Shown: one piece after another, positions 54,088 to 63,474 of the stretch | How positions within the stretch are numbered: position 1 is the stretch's first letter | Layout: every line of letters begins with the position of its first letter | From: Parazoarcus communis | GTDB taxonomy: Bacteria > Pseudomonadota > Gammaproteobacteria > Burkholderiales > Rhodocyclaceae | Assembly: GCF_003111665.1 (NCBI RefSeq) | Contig: NZ_CP022188.1 | Span: forward strand, 4,526,001 to 4,590,000 | Direction of reading: 5' to 3' | DNA length: 64,000 nucleotides | The notes under the pieces: model-generated | What the model saw: only the letters and a program-made list of their open reading frames with translations | Databases searched by the model: none | Told to the model about the DNA's origin: nothing | Translations under genes and position numbers: made by a program

Positions 54088-55764
54088 TCATGCCTGGTAG
54101 CCCATGCGGAATCCCCCCCACTGACGGCCATTCACATACACCGGCGCAGAGATGTCATGCATGATCTCCCCGGTATCGCGTCGGTAGGTCTGGATCAGGA
54201 ACTGCAGTTCATGCGCACCGCAGCGCTTGCCTACCGGATCGTCGAATATCCGCTTGCCCCGGTTGCCGACGAAGTCCTTGTCGTAATCACCGGTCAGGGG
54301 CTGGGAAAAGCGCGTGTTATGCGTTGGGACATAGCCGCGCCGATCGCAGCCGATTGCGTAGATGATCTCACCGTGCTTCTGCAGGATCGCCTCCTGAACC
54401 CGGGGAAACAGCTTGTCGGTGAATGCATCGAAACGCGTGGTGTATTTCTGTGGCCGGGTATTTGGGATGGGCTGTGAAGCCTGGTCGAACAAGGCGTCGG
54501 CCGTGATCTGCCCTGCCGCAATGGCCTGCTCCATGAGCCGCCCGAGTTCGCGCGCAGCCTGTTGAACGATCGCGGGCATCATCTTGTGGGTGGCCATGGC
54601 CTTCTCGCCCTCGGCACCGAGACGGAACACGTTGCTGATCTCGTGCAGGTTGAGCGCAAGGCTGTCGAGTTCGTGCGCCTCGTCGAGCGTTTTCGCCGCA
54701 CCCTCGGCATTGCGTTCGACCATGTTCATGATCTGGCGGACGTTCCCGACCACCTTGTCGGCCTCATCACCCTGACGCGAAATGGACTGCGCAATTTCAT
54801 CCACCCGCTCCATGGTCTGCTGAGCGCCCCGGTTGATCTGCTCGAGGGAACTGGCGGCCTGGCGCGCAAGATCGGCGCCAGCGCGGGCCTGCTCGCTACC
54901 CTGTTTGATGGAAACGATCGCTGCACCGGTTTCGGTCTGGATGGCGGTGATCATCGTGCCGATTTCACTTGTGGCAGCAGAGGTGCGTTCCGCCAGTTTT
55001 CTCACCTCGTCGGCGACCACCGCGAAGCCTCGGCCCTGCTCGCCTGCGCGTGCAGCCTCGATTGCCGCATTCAGGGCAAGCAGATTGGTCTGATCGGCGA
55101 TCTCGCGGATCACCTTCACGATGCCGCTGATGGCCTGCGAGCGCTCTCCGAGCGCCGAGATCACCTGTGCGGACTGCTCCACCGAGCGGGCAATCAGATC
55201 GATTTCGGACGACGCGCTGGAGACCACCCGTGCCCCCTCGATCGACAGCTCCCGTGCTTCCTGCGCATTCCGGGCGGTTTGCGACGCATGGCCGGCGATC
55301 GCATTCACGCCGGTCGTCATCTCCTCGATCGCCTGCGCCATCTGCTCCGATGCAGTACGTTGCGAAGTTGACCCCTCGGCCACGCCGGCGGCGAGCGACG
55401 ACAGCGTTTCAGCCTTCTCGGCCACGCGCTGGGCATCGTAGATCACCTTGCCCACGATGCCCTGAAAGCTCGCAATCAAACGGTTGTAATGTTCGATGCA
55501 TTCGGCCAGCGGCCCGCTTGTCGTCGCTGCACGCCGCGACAGATCGCCATCCTCGTAGGTTTTCAGGAGCGTCGCCGCAAAGTGATCGAGCGGCGTGCCG
55601 AAACGCGCCTTCAACAGCGTGACCGCAAGCGCCGCGACCGCAACGCCGACAAGTGCATGTGCCGCTATCGCGATCCACGCCGGCGCCGGGTCGATCACGG
55701 CAACGATGCCACCTCCGAGGCCTGCCAGCAGCCCCAGCATGATGCAAATCGACCAGATCCTCAT
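54088..55764 (-). CDS. Methyl-accepting chemotaxis protein with C-terminal sensor-like domain
   Basis: About 558 residues from [15 protein letters not shown]. Two membrane helices lie close together (about 1-20 and 27-50) with almost no periplasmic domain, then a HAMP-like stretch and the signalling domain with the hairpin tip [37 protein letters not shown] (about 250-285). About 125 residues follow the coiled coil ([35 protein letters not shown]), a soluble Cache-like domain on the cytoplasmic side. The ligand is unknown and probably intracellular. It has its own sigma-28-type promoter. Confidence 0.88.
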   Translation of the reverse strand: MRIWSICIMLGLLAGLGGGIVAVIDPAPAWIAIAAHALVGVAVAALAVTLLKARFGTPLDHFAATLLKTYEDGDLSRRAATTSGPLAECIEHYNRLIASFQGIVGKVIYDAQRVAEKAETLSSLAAGVAEGSTSQRTASEQMAQAIEEMTTGVNAIAGHASQTARNAQEARELSIEGARVVSSASSEIDLIARSVEQSAQVISALGERSQAISGIVKVIREIADQTNLLALNAAIEAARAGEQGRGFAVVADEVRKLAERTSAATSEIGTMITAIQTETGAAIVSIKQGSEQARAGADLARQAASSLEQINRGAQQTMERVDEIAQSISRQGDEADKVVGNVRQIMNMVERNAEGAAKTLDEAHELDSLALNLHEISNVFRLGAEGEKAMATHKMMPAIVQQAARELGRLMEQAIAAGQITADALFDQASQPIPNTRPQKYTTRFDAFTDKLFPRVQEAILQKHGEIIYAIGCDRRGYVPTHNTRFSQPLTGDYDKDFVGNRGKRIFDDPVGKRCGAHELQFLIQTYRRDTGEIMHDISAPVYVNGRQWGGFRMGYQA

Positions 55765-55839
55765 CTCCCTCTCCTCTCGCGATTCCAGCTGCATGCAGTC
55801 ACAAGCCGCGCGCATGCAGTGCAGCACTAATGTCTTCAG

Positions 55840-55867
55840 CTATCGGCGCGAACGCAGAACTTCTTTA
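55840..55867 (-). promoter_or_regulatory. Sigma-28-like promoter of the MCP gene
   Basis: On the minus strand TAAAG (55867-55863) and GCCGATAG (55847-55840), one base wider than the optimal spacing. Confidence 0.55.
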
Positions 55868-55921
55868 GCCCTGATGCGCAACAAGACTGGAAATACCACT
55901 CACGCCCCCCCACTCCGGCGC

Positions 55922-56533
55922 TCACTCCCCCGCGCTCTGGGCCGCAAGCCGCACCTGAATACGTCCGGCGATCCCGGACAGGCTGACGACTTCACGCGCA
56001 GCCCCCAGCAGCGCGGCCTCGCGCGGCATGCCGTACACGACACAGGAAGCCTCATCCTGCGCGATCGTCCACGCACCGGCCTGGGCCATGCGCAGCAAAC
56101 CCGCCGCACCATCCCGCCCCATGCCGGTCAGCAGCACACCAACCGCGGCACGTCCCAGCACCGCTGCCGCCGAGTGAAAAAGTACGTCAACCGAAGGGCG
56201 GTGCCGATTGACCGGGTCGGACTTCGCCAGCTCACACTGAAAACCTGCCCCTCCGCGACGAATGCTCAGGTGCGAATGGCCGGGCGCAATATAGACGGTC
56301 CCGGGCTCGACGCGCTCGCCGTGCTCGGCCTCCTTGACCCGTAGCGCACACAAACCGTCGAGCCTGCGCGCAAAGGAGCCGGTAAACATCTCCGGCATGT
56401 GCTGGACGATCATGATCGCGGGCATGCTCGCGGGCAGCCCCGTCAGCACCTCTCGGATCGCCTCGGTGCCGCCGGTCGAGGCGCCGATGAAGACGATGCA
56501 GCCGCTCGCTGACGCGCTGGGAAAATGACTCAC
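55922..56533 (-). CDS. cheB: CheB-type protein-glutamate methylesterase, catalytic domain only
   Basis: 203 residues against about 350 for typical CheB; there is no N-terminal receiver domain. The catalytic triad is visible: Ser in [11 protein letters not shown], His in IVQHMPEMF and Asp in [13 protein letters not shown]. It removes methyl groups from MCPs or deamidates Gln. Without the receiver domain it cannot be switched by CheA in the usual manner. The GTG start at 56533 is nine bases after cheR. Confidence 0.9.
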   Translation of the reverse strand: MSHFPSASASGCIVFIGASTGGTEAIREVLTGLPASMPAIMIVQHMPEMFTGSFARRLDGLCALRVKEAEHGERVEPGTVYIAPGHSHLSIRRGGAGFQCELAKSDPVNRHRPSVDVLFHSAAAVLGRAAVGVLLTGMGRDGAAGLLRMAQAGAWTIAQDEASCVVYGMPREAALLGAAREVVSLSGIAGRIQVRLAAQSAGE

Positions 56534-56542
56534 GCCGGCACC

Positions 56543-57487
56543 TCAGCGCAAGGGTGAGTCGAGCCGTACGTACACCGTACGCCCGCGCGAACGCACAAGG
56601 TCTGCGGCATGCATGAAACTCTCCGAGTGCCCGGCAAACAACTGCCCTTCGGGGCGCAATAGCGGCACGAAGCGCTTGAGAATGCCGTACTGGGTGGGCT
56701 TGTCGAAGTAGATCATCACATTGCGGCAGAAGATCGCATCCAGCGGCCCCTGCACCGGCCACATGGCGTCGAGCAGGTTGATGCGACGGAAGCTGACCAG
56801 GCGGCGCAGTTCGGGACGAATCGCGAACGTCCCCGTCTCGGCGCCACTGCGCGGGGTGAAGAAGCGGCTCTTGCGTGCGTCGGACAGACGATCGATACGA
56901 TCCTGCCGGTAGATGCCTGCCTCGCCATGCGCCAGCACCGAGGTATCGATATCACTGGCAAGGATCTGCACCGGCGGCGTGAGGGAATTGAACGCTTCAC
57001 ACGCCGTCATCGCCAGCGAGTACGGTTCCTCCCCGGTCGAGGCCGCGCTGCACCAGATCCGGATCGTCCGCTTCTCGCCGATCTGGCGGAGCTGATCCGC
57101 AAGGATGTCGAAATGGTGCGCTTCACGAAAGAAGGAGGTGAGGTTGGTGGTCAAGGAGTTGACGAAAGTCTCCCACTCGCCCCGGTCGCGTTCGAGTCTG
57201 GCCAGATACTGCGCAAACGTGCGGTCGCCGCAACTGCGCAGACGGCGCGCGAGGCGGCTGTAGACCATGTCCTGCTTGGCCGACGACAGCGCAATGCCTG
57301 CGTGCTGATGGATCAGGGTACGGATGCGCTCGAAATCGGCCGACGTGAACTCGAACTCACGATCGCGCGCAGGCAGGCCAGAAACAGTGGGCGCAGAGGC
57401 GGCAGGCGGGAACAGCGCGCGCCGTGGCGAATCCGGCGGGGTGCTTGCCGACAAAAACGGCCGCCGCGGCGGAGGATCGAAAACCAT
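56543..57487 (-). CDS. cheR: MCP glutamate methyltransferase CheR
   Basis: 314 residues. A Pro/Arg-rich N-terminal extension (about 1-40) precedes the CheR N-domain (FERIRTLIHQHAGIALSSAKQDMVYSRLARRLR) and the SAM-binding fold (RIWCSAASTGEEPYSLAM, ILASDIDTSVL, AIFCRNVMIYFDKPTQ, LFAGHSESF). It methylates receptors using SAM. It follows motB by about 60 bases and precedes cheB. Confidence 0.95.
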   Translation of the reverse strand: MVFDPPPRRPFLSASTPPDSPRRALFPPAASAPTVSGLPARDREFEFTSADFERIRTLIHQHAGIALSSAKQDMVYSRLARRLRSCGDRTFAQYLARLERDRGEWETFVNSLTTNLTSFFREAHHFDILADQLRQIGEKRTIRIWCSAASTGEEPYSLAMTACEAFNSLTPPVQILASDIDTSVLAHGEAGIYRQDRIDRLSDARKSRFFTPRSGAETGTFAIRPELRRLVSFRRINLLDAMWPVQGPLDAIFCRNVMIYFDKPTQYGILKRFVPLLRPEGQLFAGHSESFMHAADLVRSRGRTVYVRLDSPLR

Positions 57488-57548
57488 GCAAGAACCTCTT
57501 CAAGTGCGCGCAATGAACGCACACCCGGCGCTCACATGCATTTGTTCG

Positions 57549-58568
57549 TTATCGCCCCAGCGCCGGCCGGATATTCGGGATGATCCCTTGCGCTGCCGTT
57601 GCGCTGCCGCTGTCGCGCGTCAGCGCCGACGGCTCGAGCGGCGTCGATGCGCTGACATCGAGATTGCCGCCTTCGCCACGAATGGCGGCTTCGGTGCGCT
57701 TGTTGAGCACGATGATGCTGATGCGGCGGTTGATCGGATCGAGCGGATCTTCCTTCCTGAGCGGGATGGTGTCGGCAAGCCCGACCACACGCACCACCTT
57801 GGCCACCTCGAGGCCGCCGCTGACGAGTTCGCGGCGCGAAGCATTCGCACGGTTGCTCGACAGCTCCCAGTTGGAGAAGCCACGATCTCCGCCAGCATAG
57901 CGCGCCGAGTCGGTATGACCCGAGAGGCTGATGCGATTGTCTACGTCATTGAGTGCACGCCCGATCGAACGCAGCAGATCACGGGTATAGGGCTGAAGAT
58001 TCGCACTTGCGGAGGTGAACATCGGCCGGTTCTGCTCGTCCACCAGCTGAATGCGCAGCCCCTCCGAGGTGATGTCCATCAGGATCTGCTCCTTGAACTG
58101 CCGGAGCTGAGGGTCGGCCTCGATGATGGCTTCGATGCGCCCCTTGAGATCGACCAGCCGGGCGCGCTCGCGACGCAGTTCTGCCTCTTCGGCACCGCCA
58201 TCGGCGGGATCGGACGGGGTCCGGTCGCGCGCGGCGTCAACGTTGATGGCGCGGGTGCTCGGCGTATCGCCACGCTTGACCTGCCCCACCTTGCGCGACA
58301 GATCCTCGCCGCCGCCCTTGATGATGCTCGAGCTGTCTCCCGAGCCCTCGCCGCCGGCCATCGCCAGCTTGAGCGGATTCTGGAAGTGGTCGGCAATGCC
58401 TTCCAGGTCGCCCTGCGCGGTCGAGCCAAGCAGCCACATCAGCAGGAAGAACGCCATCATCGCGGTCACGAAGTCGGCGTACGCAATCTTCCAGGCACCG
58501 CCGTGCGCGCCACCGCCGCCCTTCTTGATGCGCTTGACGATGATTGGTTGCTGGCTGTCGTCGCTCAC
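57549..58568 (-). CDS. motB: Flagellar motor stator protein MotB
   Basis: 339 residues. One membrane helix with the proton-carrying Asp (IAYADFVTAMMAFFLLMWLLG), a plug/linker rich in charged residues, and an OmpA-type peptidoglycan-binding domain (ISLSGHTDSARYAG, NWELSSNRANASRREL, PINRRISIIVL). The N-terminus is cytoplasmic. It lies 73 bases after motA. Confidence 0.95.
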   Translation of the reverse strand: MSDDSQQPIIVKRIKKGGGGAHGGAWKIAYADFVTAMMAFFLLMWLLGSTAQGDLEGIADHFQNPLKLAMAGGEGSGDSSSIIKGGGEDLSRKVGQVKRGDTPSTRAINVDAARDRTPSDPADGGAEEAELRRERARLVDLKGRIEAIIEADPQLRQFKEQILMDITSEGLRIQLVDEQNRPMFTSASANLQPYTRDLLRSIGRALNDVDNRISLSGHTDSARYAGGDRGFSNWELSSNRANASRRELVSGGLEVAKVVRVVGLADTIPLRKEDPLDPINRRISIIVLNKRTEAAIRGEGGNLDVSASTPLEPSALTRDSGSATAAQGIIPNIRPALGR

Positions 58569-58641
58569 GACTCCACCCCGACCGGAACCGGGCCCGGTTC
58601 AGAAAGCACCAACACGAAGCCTGTTTCCGCCATGCCCTGCC

Positions 58642-59496
58642 TCAGCCCTTGCGGTTCTTGATTTCTTCTTCGAGCTCGGTGAAGGTCGGCCGATCGGAGG
58701 CGTACAGCACCTTGCGCCCGAACTCGACCGCCACCTGCGGTGCATAGCCGTTCATGCTCGCCAGCAGCACCACCTTCATCACCTGGTAAATCTTTCCGCC
58801 CTCTTCGACCTTCTGCTCGATCTGGCTCGCAAGCGGGGCCACGAAACCGTAAGACACGAGAATACCGAGGAAGGTACCAACCAGCGCGCCGCCGATCATC
58901 TTGCCCAGCACCGCCGGCGGCTCACCCACCGAGCCCATCACGTTCACCACGCCCATCACCGCCACCACGATACCGAAGGCCGGCACCGAATCGGCGACCT
59001 TGGACACGATATGAGGCGCCACATGCGCTTCCTGGTGATGGGTCTCGATCTCCATGTCCATCAGGTTCTCGATCTCGAAGGCATTGAGGTTGCCGCCCAC
59101 CATCATGCGCAGGTAGTCGCACAGGAACTCGACCACGTGATGGTCCGATGTCACGCTCGGATACTTCGAAAAGATCGGGCTCGAATCCGGGTTCTCGATG
59201 TCGTTCTCGATCGACATCAGGCCTTCCTTGCGCACCTTCGCCAGGATCTCGAACAGCATCGCCAGCAAATCGACGTAAAGCGCGCGGTTGTACTTTGAGC
59301 CCTTGACCGCCATGCTCAGCGAGCCCAGCGTGGCCTTGAGTGCCTTCGGTCCGTTGCCGGCCACGAAGCCGCCGATCATCAGGCCGAAAATGGCGATGTA
59401 CTCGAGCGGCACCCACAGTGCGAGCAGGCTGCCGTGCACCGCATAGGTGCCGATCGACGCGGCGAGGATGATGACGTAGCCGATGATCAGAAACAC
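58642..59496 (-). CDS. motA: Flagellar motor stator protein MotA
   Basis: 284 residues with four membrane helices and the long cytoplasmic loop with HHQEAHVAPHI and LMSIENDIENPDSS; the conserved Pro residues are in DSVPAFGIVVAVMGVV. GTG 59496 is preceded by GGAG. It forms the torque-generating proton channel with MotB. It is the first gene of the unit motA-motB-cheR-cheB behind a sigma-28-type promoter. Confidence 0.95.
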   Translation of the reverse strand: MFLIIGYVIILAASIGTYAVHGSLLALWVPLEYIAIFGLMIGGFVAGNGPKALKATLGSLSMAVKGSKYNRALYVDLLAMLFEILAKVRKEGLMSIENDIENPDSSPIFSKYPSVTSDHHVVEFLCDYLRMMVGGNLNAFEIENLMDMEIETHHQEAHVAPHIVSKVADSVPAFGIVVAVMGVVNVMGSVGEPPAVLGKMIGGALVGTFLGILVSYGFVAPLASQIEQKVEEGGKIYQVMKVVLLASMNGYAPQVAVEFGRKVLYASDRPTFTELEEEIKNRKG

Positions 59497-59542
59497 TGCT
59501 TACTCCAGGCAAGAAGCACGGGTCGGTTGAGAATGCAAAATT

Positions 59543-59569
59543 GTAACGGCCCGCAAAGGGAAAACTTGA
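59543..59569 (-). promoter_or_regulatory. Sigma-28 (FliA) promoter of motAB-cheRB
   Basis: On the minus strand TCAAGTTT (59569-59562), 11 bases, GCCGTTAC (59550-59543), close to TAAAGTTT-N11-GCCGATAA. It sits right after the flhDC terminator. Confidence 0.8.
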
Positions 59570-59581
59570 ATTCCGGGTACG

Positions 59582-59614
59582 AAAAAAAGGCTGCCTCCGG
59601 ATCAGGCAGCCTTT
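59582..59614 (-). terminator. Rho-independent terminator of flhDC
   Basis: Arms AAAGGCTGCCT (59586-59596) and AGGCAGCCTTT (59604-59614), seven-base loop, then a T run on the minus strand. Confidence 0.92.
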
Positions 59615-59632
59615 CTGTTGGAAACGGCAGGG

Positions 59633-60190
59633 TCAGGCCGCAACCGTATCCCTGACCTTGGTCTTGCGCACCGCCGCCCGCTTGGTCTTGCCTGCACGCG
59701 AAGGCATGTTGCACAGCCCGCACACATAGGCCTGCGTCGGGTCGTATGCATGGGCCACAAAGTGCCCGCCGCAACAGGTGCAGCCCGCCATGTGCAGCAG
59801 ATCGGCATCAAAGAAGCGGACCAGCGTCCACGCGCGGGTCAGGCTGAGCACCGGTTCCATCTGCTCGGCCTCGATCTGATCGAGATAGAGATGATAGGAC
59901 TTCAGGATGGCTTCGAGGCCACTGACCCCGGCCTTCTTCTCGAAGAAGCGATGAAAGCCCATGAACAGCGACGAGTGCACATTGGGCTGCCAGGTCATGA
60001 ACCAGTCGGTCGAAAACGGCAGCATGCCCTTGGGCGGCGACACACCGCGAACTTCCTTGTAGATCTTGAGCAGCTTCTCGCGGCTGAGCTGGGTTTCGAC
60101 CTCGAGCATCTGCATGCGCGCGCCGAGCTGCACCATTTCCACCGCACGACGAATGTCGTCCGCTTCGTCGATAATCCGTTTGTTCTTCAT
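59633..60190 (-). CDS. flhC: Flagellar master regulator subunit FlhC
   Basis: 185 residues. The zinc cysteines C137, C139/C140, C157 and C160 (MAGCTCCGGHF, YVCGLCNMPS) and the N-terminal helices (RRAVEMVQLGARMQMLEVETQLSREKLLKIYKE) match FlhC. With FlhD it forms the activator of class II flagellar genes. It has GGAGAAG before the ATG, lies 12 bases after flhD and is followed by a terminator. Confidence 0.96.
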   Translation of the reverse strand: MKNKRIIDEADDIRRAVEMVQLGARMQMLEVETQLSREKLLKIYKEVRGVSPPKGMLPFSTDWFMTWQPNVHSSLFMGFHRFFEKKAGVSGLEAILKSYHLYLDQIEAEQMEPVLSLTRAWTLVRFFDADLLHMAGCTCCGGHFVAHAYDPTQAYVCGLCNMPSRAGKTKRAAVRKTKVRDTVAA

Positions 60191-60202
60191 TTTCTCTTCT
60201 CC

Positions 60203-60520
60203 TCAGGCAGCTTCCTCGGCAGCCTTGCCCGCAGCGATGATCGCTGCATGCAGACTGGAGCTTGCCTGATCGCGGCCCTCGCCCGCCATCAGGCGGCCAA
60301 GTTGCTCATCGTTGAATCGGAACTGCGGCATCAACATCTGGTTGTTGGACATGCGCACGAGCTTCGCAGCGGAAAGCCCCTCGATCAGGTCGGCAAACGC
60401 CTCGCCCACGCCAAGCCTGAACATTGCAGTTTCACGATCACTGCGCAGCATCTGCTGCGCCAGCATCAGATAGGCCAGGTTCAGCTCGCGAATTTCTGCC
60501 TGAAAATCGGGGCGTTTCAT
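60203..60520 (-). CDS. flhD: Flagellar master regulator subunit FlhD
   Basis: 105 residues from ATG 60520, with AGGGAG upstream. It matches FlhD: EIRELNLAYLMLAQQMLRSDRETAMFRLG, then MPQFRFN with the C-terminal helix. The frame upstream of this ATG is not conserved. It is first in the flhDC operon; 147 bases separate it from the GGDEF gene, in which I see no clear promoter. Confidence 0.94.
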   Translation of the reverse strand: MKRPDFQAEIRELNLAYLMLAQQMLRSDRETAMFRLGVGEAFADLIEGLSAAKLVRMSNNQMLMPQFRFNDEQLGRLMAGEGRDQASSSLHAAIIAAGKAAEEAA

Positions 60521-60667
60521 GAAAAATGACTCCCTTTCAGGGACAAGCGGCTTTGAAGTTAAAGTAATTTCTGAACATCCGCAAGCTTTCCCATGCTGCA
60601 ATGGGGGTCAATGCTGTTGCAAACAGACAACACTCCCCCCACCCAACTCATGCCAAACGGGCAAAAG

Positions 60668-62644
60668 TCAGGCGGGTGCTTCCGGTTGCTGCACCGAGGC
60701 GACGCGATTTCGGCCCTGGCGCTTCGCCAGATAGGCACCGCGGTCGGCCTGTTTGATGAGCGCATCGAGATCGGCCATTGCACCATCGCGCATCGCCACC
60801 CCGATACTGACCGTCAGTTCGAGCGCAGGACCACCGGTCTCGATCAGCAGCGCATCCACCGATGCGCGCAAGCGCTCGGCACAGATCATGGCCGAGGACA
60901 GCCCGGTCTCCGGGCAGATCACCAGAAATTCGTCACCACCGGTGCGACAGATCACGTCCTGCCCGCGCAAGGCCTCGCGCAAGGCATCCGCCGCCTGGCG
61001 CAGGACCATGTCGCCAACATCGTGCCCGTGCGTGTCGTTGATGAGCTTGAAGCCATCCAGATCGATGATCATGCACGACAGCGGCCGGCGATTACGGGTG
61101 GCGGTCACCCATTCCTGATGCATGCGGTCAATGGCATAGCGGCGGTTCGGGAACCCGGTCAGCGCATCGGTCAGTGCAACTTCCTGCAATCGTCTGTTCG
61201 AGATCGCAAGCTCGGCGGCGAAATGCCGGACTTCCTCGCGGTCACGTTCGAGCTCCTGCTGCAGTCGCACGACTCGCTGCCCTGCATGAAAATGCGCGGC
61301 AAGCACCTTGGGGCGGAACGGCTTGAGCAGAAAATCGTCTGCGCCTGACTCGAACGCATCGATCAGGCGATCGTCGTCATCGTTCGGCGCAAGCAGCAGG
61401 ATGTACATCCTGCGCCCCACGCGGGTGGCACGCAGGGCACGAATCAGACGTTCGCTTTCAGCACCGAACACACCGCAATCGATCACCATCATGTGCGGCT
61501 GAAGTTCGACAACGGCCTCCAGCACCTGCTGCCCGGGGCGAACCTCGAACAGGCGATGCCCCTCGCCGTCGAGCACTTTGCGCAGCTGATCACGACTGCT
61601 CGCATCGTCATCCACCAGCAGGACACGCAAAGCCGCGCTCGGGCTCTGCGGCGCGGCTTCGACCGCAACACTCGCCTCCGGCGCCGGGCCTTCACCGGCC
61701 TTCACTGCAGCGTTCGTATCGCCCCCGTCGCCCGGGCACAGCTCCGAAAACTGCGGCGGCGTGACCGTGTCGATCTGCAGCAGCTTGCCCCATTCGACCC
61801 ATTGGCGCCCGATGTCGCTGCAGGCACCGACGAACTCATCGCGGCTATATCCGAGGCGCAAGGCCAGCTTCAGCACCATCCCCATCAGCGCTGGCTGGTC
61901 GGCCTCTACGGCAAGGCAGATCTCCGCGACGGCCCGGGACAGCACGAGACACTGCATCATCGTCGCTTCGCGACTCTCTGGTGCGAAGGCCGCACGCTCG
62001 GTCTGTTCGAAGAAACGCACCGGCTCGGAGAAGACCGGCGGCAATCCCCAATCCACCAGCATGGCCGCACCCAACTCGCGGTGGGTCATCGCCAGCGCCT
62101 CCTGCTCCAGATCGAGCAGGCGCCGATCCGGGTTGCGCTGGATCTCAAGCAGCAGGCGGCCATACTCAACCGGATACACGGTAGCCATCGCCAGCTCGCC
62201 GATCCGCGCAAGCAGCCCGACCGAGAAGGCCTCATCGGCGGCGACCACGCGCAGGCGCTGGACCAGCGTCTGCATCGACAGTGCCATGACCAGCGAAGAT
62301 GACCAGAAGCGGACGTAATCGAAGCCGGCGCACGCCCCCTTGCGGTAGCTCGACAGCAGCGAAAAACCGAGCGCCATCGTTCGCACCGCAGGCATGCCCA
62401 GCACCATCAGGGCTTCCTGAACCGACACGACCGAACGCCGCTGCAGCCCGACGAGACCATTGGCGGCCTTGATGATACGGCCGACGAACGCGGGGTCACC
62501 CTTGATCACCCGCGCCAGCTCTGCCACCGACACGTCGTCGCTTTGCGTCATGCGAATGATGGCAAGCGCAACCCCACGTGGGGAAGGAAGATCGCCCGTC
62601 GCCTTAAGCTGCGCAAAACGGTTCATGTCGATCGAAGGAGGCAT
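60668..62644 (-). CDS. HDOD-REC-GGDEF diguanylate cyclase
   Basis: 658 residues. HDOD domain at about 10-210 (FVGRIIKAANGLVGLQ, GLLARIGELAMATVYP), a Pro/Ala-rich linker, a receiver domain at 340-455 (LLVDDDASSRD, phospho-Asp 389 in MVIDCGVFG, K441 in FLLKPF), and GGDEF at 490-650 with an intact RTGGDEFLVI active site (569-573) and an inhibitory RxxD site at 560-563. It should make cyclic-di-GMP with product feedback. The D-C-G context of the receiver is unusual. ATG 62644 is chosen; the open frame upstream covers the divergent promoter region. Confidence 0.9.
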   Translation of the reverse strand: MPPSIDMNRFAQLKATGDLPSPRGVALAIIRMTQSDDVSVAELARVIKGDPAFVGRIIKAANGLVGLQRRSVVSVQEALMVLGMPAVRTMALGFSLLSSYRKGACAGFDYVRFWSSSLVMALSMQTLVQRLRVVAADEAFSVGLLARIGELAMATVYPVEYGRLLLEIQRNPDRRLLDLEQEALAMTHRELGAAMLVDWGLPPVFSEPVRFFEQTERAAFAPESREATMMQCLVLSRAVAEICLAVEADQPALMGMVLKLALRLGYSRDEFVGACSDIGRQWVEWGKLLQIDTVTPPQFSELCPGDGGDTNAAVKAGEGPAPEASVAVEAAPQSPSAALRVLLVDDDASSRDQLRKVLDGEGHRLFEVRPGQQVLEAVVELQPHMMVIDCGVFGAESERLIRALRATRVGRRMYILLLAPNDDDDRLIDAFESGADDFLLKPFRPKVLAAHFHAGQRVVRLQQELERDREEVRHFAAELAISNRRLQEVALTDALTGFPNRRYAIDRMHQEWVTATRNRRPLSCMIIDLDGFKLINDTHGHDVGDMVLRQAADALREALRGQDVICRTGGDEFLVICPETGLSSAMICAERLRASVDALLIETGGPALELTVSIGVAMRDGAMADLDALIKQADRGAYLAKRQGRNRVASVQQPEAPA

Positions 62645-62703
62645 GTTCTCGCAATGTGTGGATTGGAACTTAATCGGTAGCATAAACGCTAACGACGATA
62701 TCT

Positions 62704-62720
62704 TGTACAGATCACGTACA
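62704..62720. promoter_or_regulatory. Small palindrome in the divergent promoter region
   Basis: TGTACAGATCACGTACA: five-base arms TGTAC/GTACA with seven bases between, between the divergent GGDEF and NUDIX genes. It might be an operator for either. Confidence 0.3.
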
Positions 62721-62807
62721 TGCGGCGCAGTACCGACCCGCCGTTTCGATACCAATTGGCGCGGTGCGGGCCTGTTAGAATTGGCATCGTATACAGGAAG
62801 CCTTCCC

Positions 62808-63350
62808 ATGAAGTTCTGCTCAAGCTGCGGTGCCGCTGTCGATTTACGTATCCCCCCGGGCGATGCCTTGCCGCGCCATGTCTGCGGCAACTGCGGCACG
62901 ATCCACTACCAGAACCCCAAGCTCGTCGTTGGCGCACTGCCAGAGTGGGGAGACCGCATCCTGCTGTGCCGGCGCGCGATTGAACCCTGTTATGGCAAGT
63001 GGACCTTGCCTGCGGGTTTCATGGAGAACAACGAAACCACCGCACAAGGCGCTGTGCGTGAAACCCTCGAAGAGGCCTGCGCGCGAATCGAACTGGGCGA
63101 GATGTTCACCCTGATCGACGTTCCCCATATCAGTCAGGTTCATATCGTGTATCGCGCCCGCCTGCTCGATCTCGACTTCCGCCCCGGCGAAGAGTCACTC
63201 GAAGTGGCGCTGTTCGACGAAGCGGACATTCCGTGGGACGACATTGCCTTCCGCACCATCGCACTGAGCCTGCGACACTTCTTTGAAGATCGTCGCAGTG
63301 GCAAGTGGTCTTTCCACACCGGCAGCATCGGGCCCGCGCCAAAAACCTGA
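62808..63350 (+). CDS. NUDIX hydrolase with N-terminal zinc ribbon
   Basis: 180 residues. The zinc ribbon CSSCG (4-8) and CGNCG near 25-30 precede the NUDIX domain with the box GFMENNETTAQGAVRETLEEACARI, whose REx2EE core is intact. The combination resembles NudC/NADH-pyrophosphatase-like and ADP-ribose-type hydrolases, but the NudC SQPWPFP motif is not present, so the substrate is open. The ATG at 62808 follows AGGAAG; the upstream frame covers the divergent promoter region. Confidence 0.88.
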   Translation: MKFCSSCGAAVDLRIPPGDALPRHVCGNCGTIHYQNPKLVVGALPEWGDRILLCRRAIEPCYGKWTLPAGFMENNETTAQGAVRETLEEACARIELGEMFTLIDVPHISQVHIVYRARLLDLDFRPGEESLEVALFDEADIPWDDIAFRTIALSLRHFFEDRRSGKWSFHTGSIGPAPKT

Positions 63351-63474
63351 AACCCTGCCTCGGCGCGCGCTGCAGCCCCCCGGGACAGCTTGCGCTGCGG
63401 GGAGTTGTCTGTTTTCATTCACAAACGTGGTGCGCCGCGTTTCGGTGCGCCCACCCAGAGGTAACGGAGGACGC

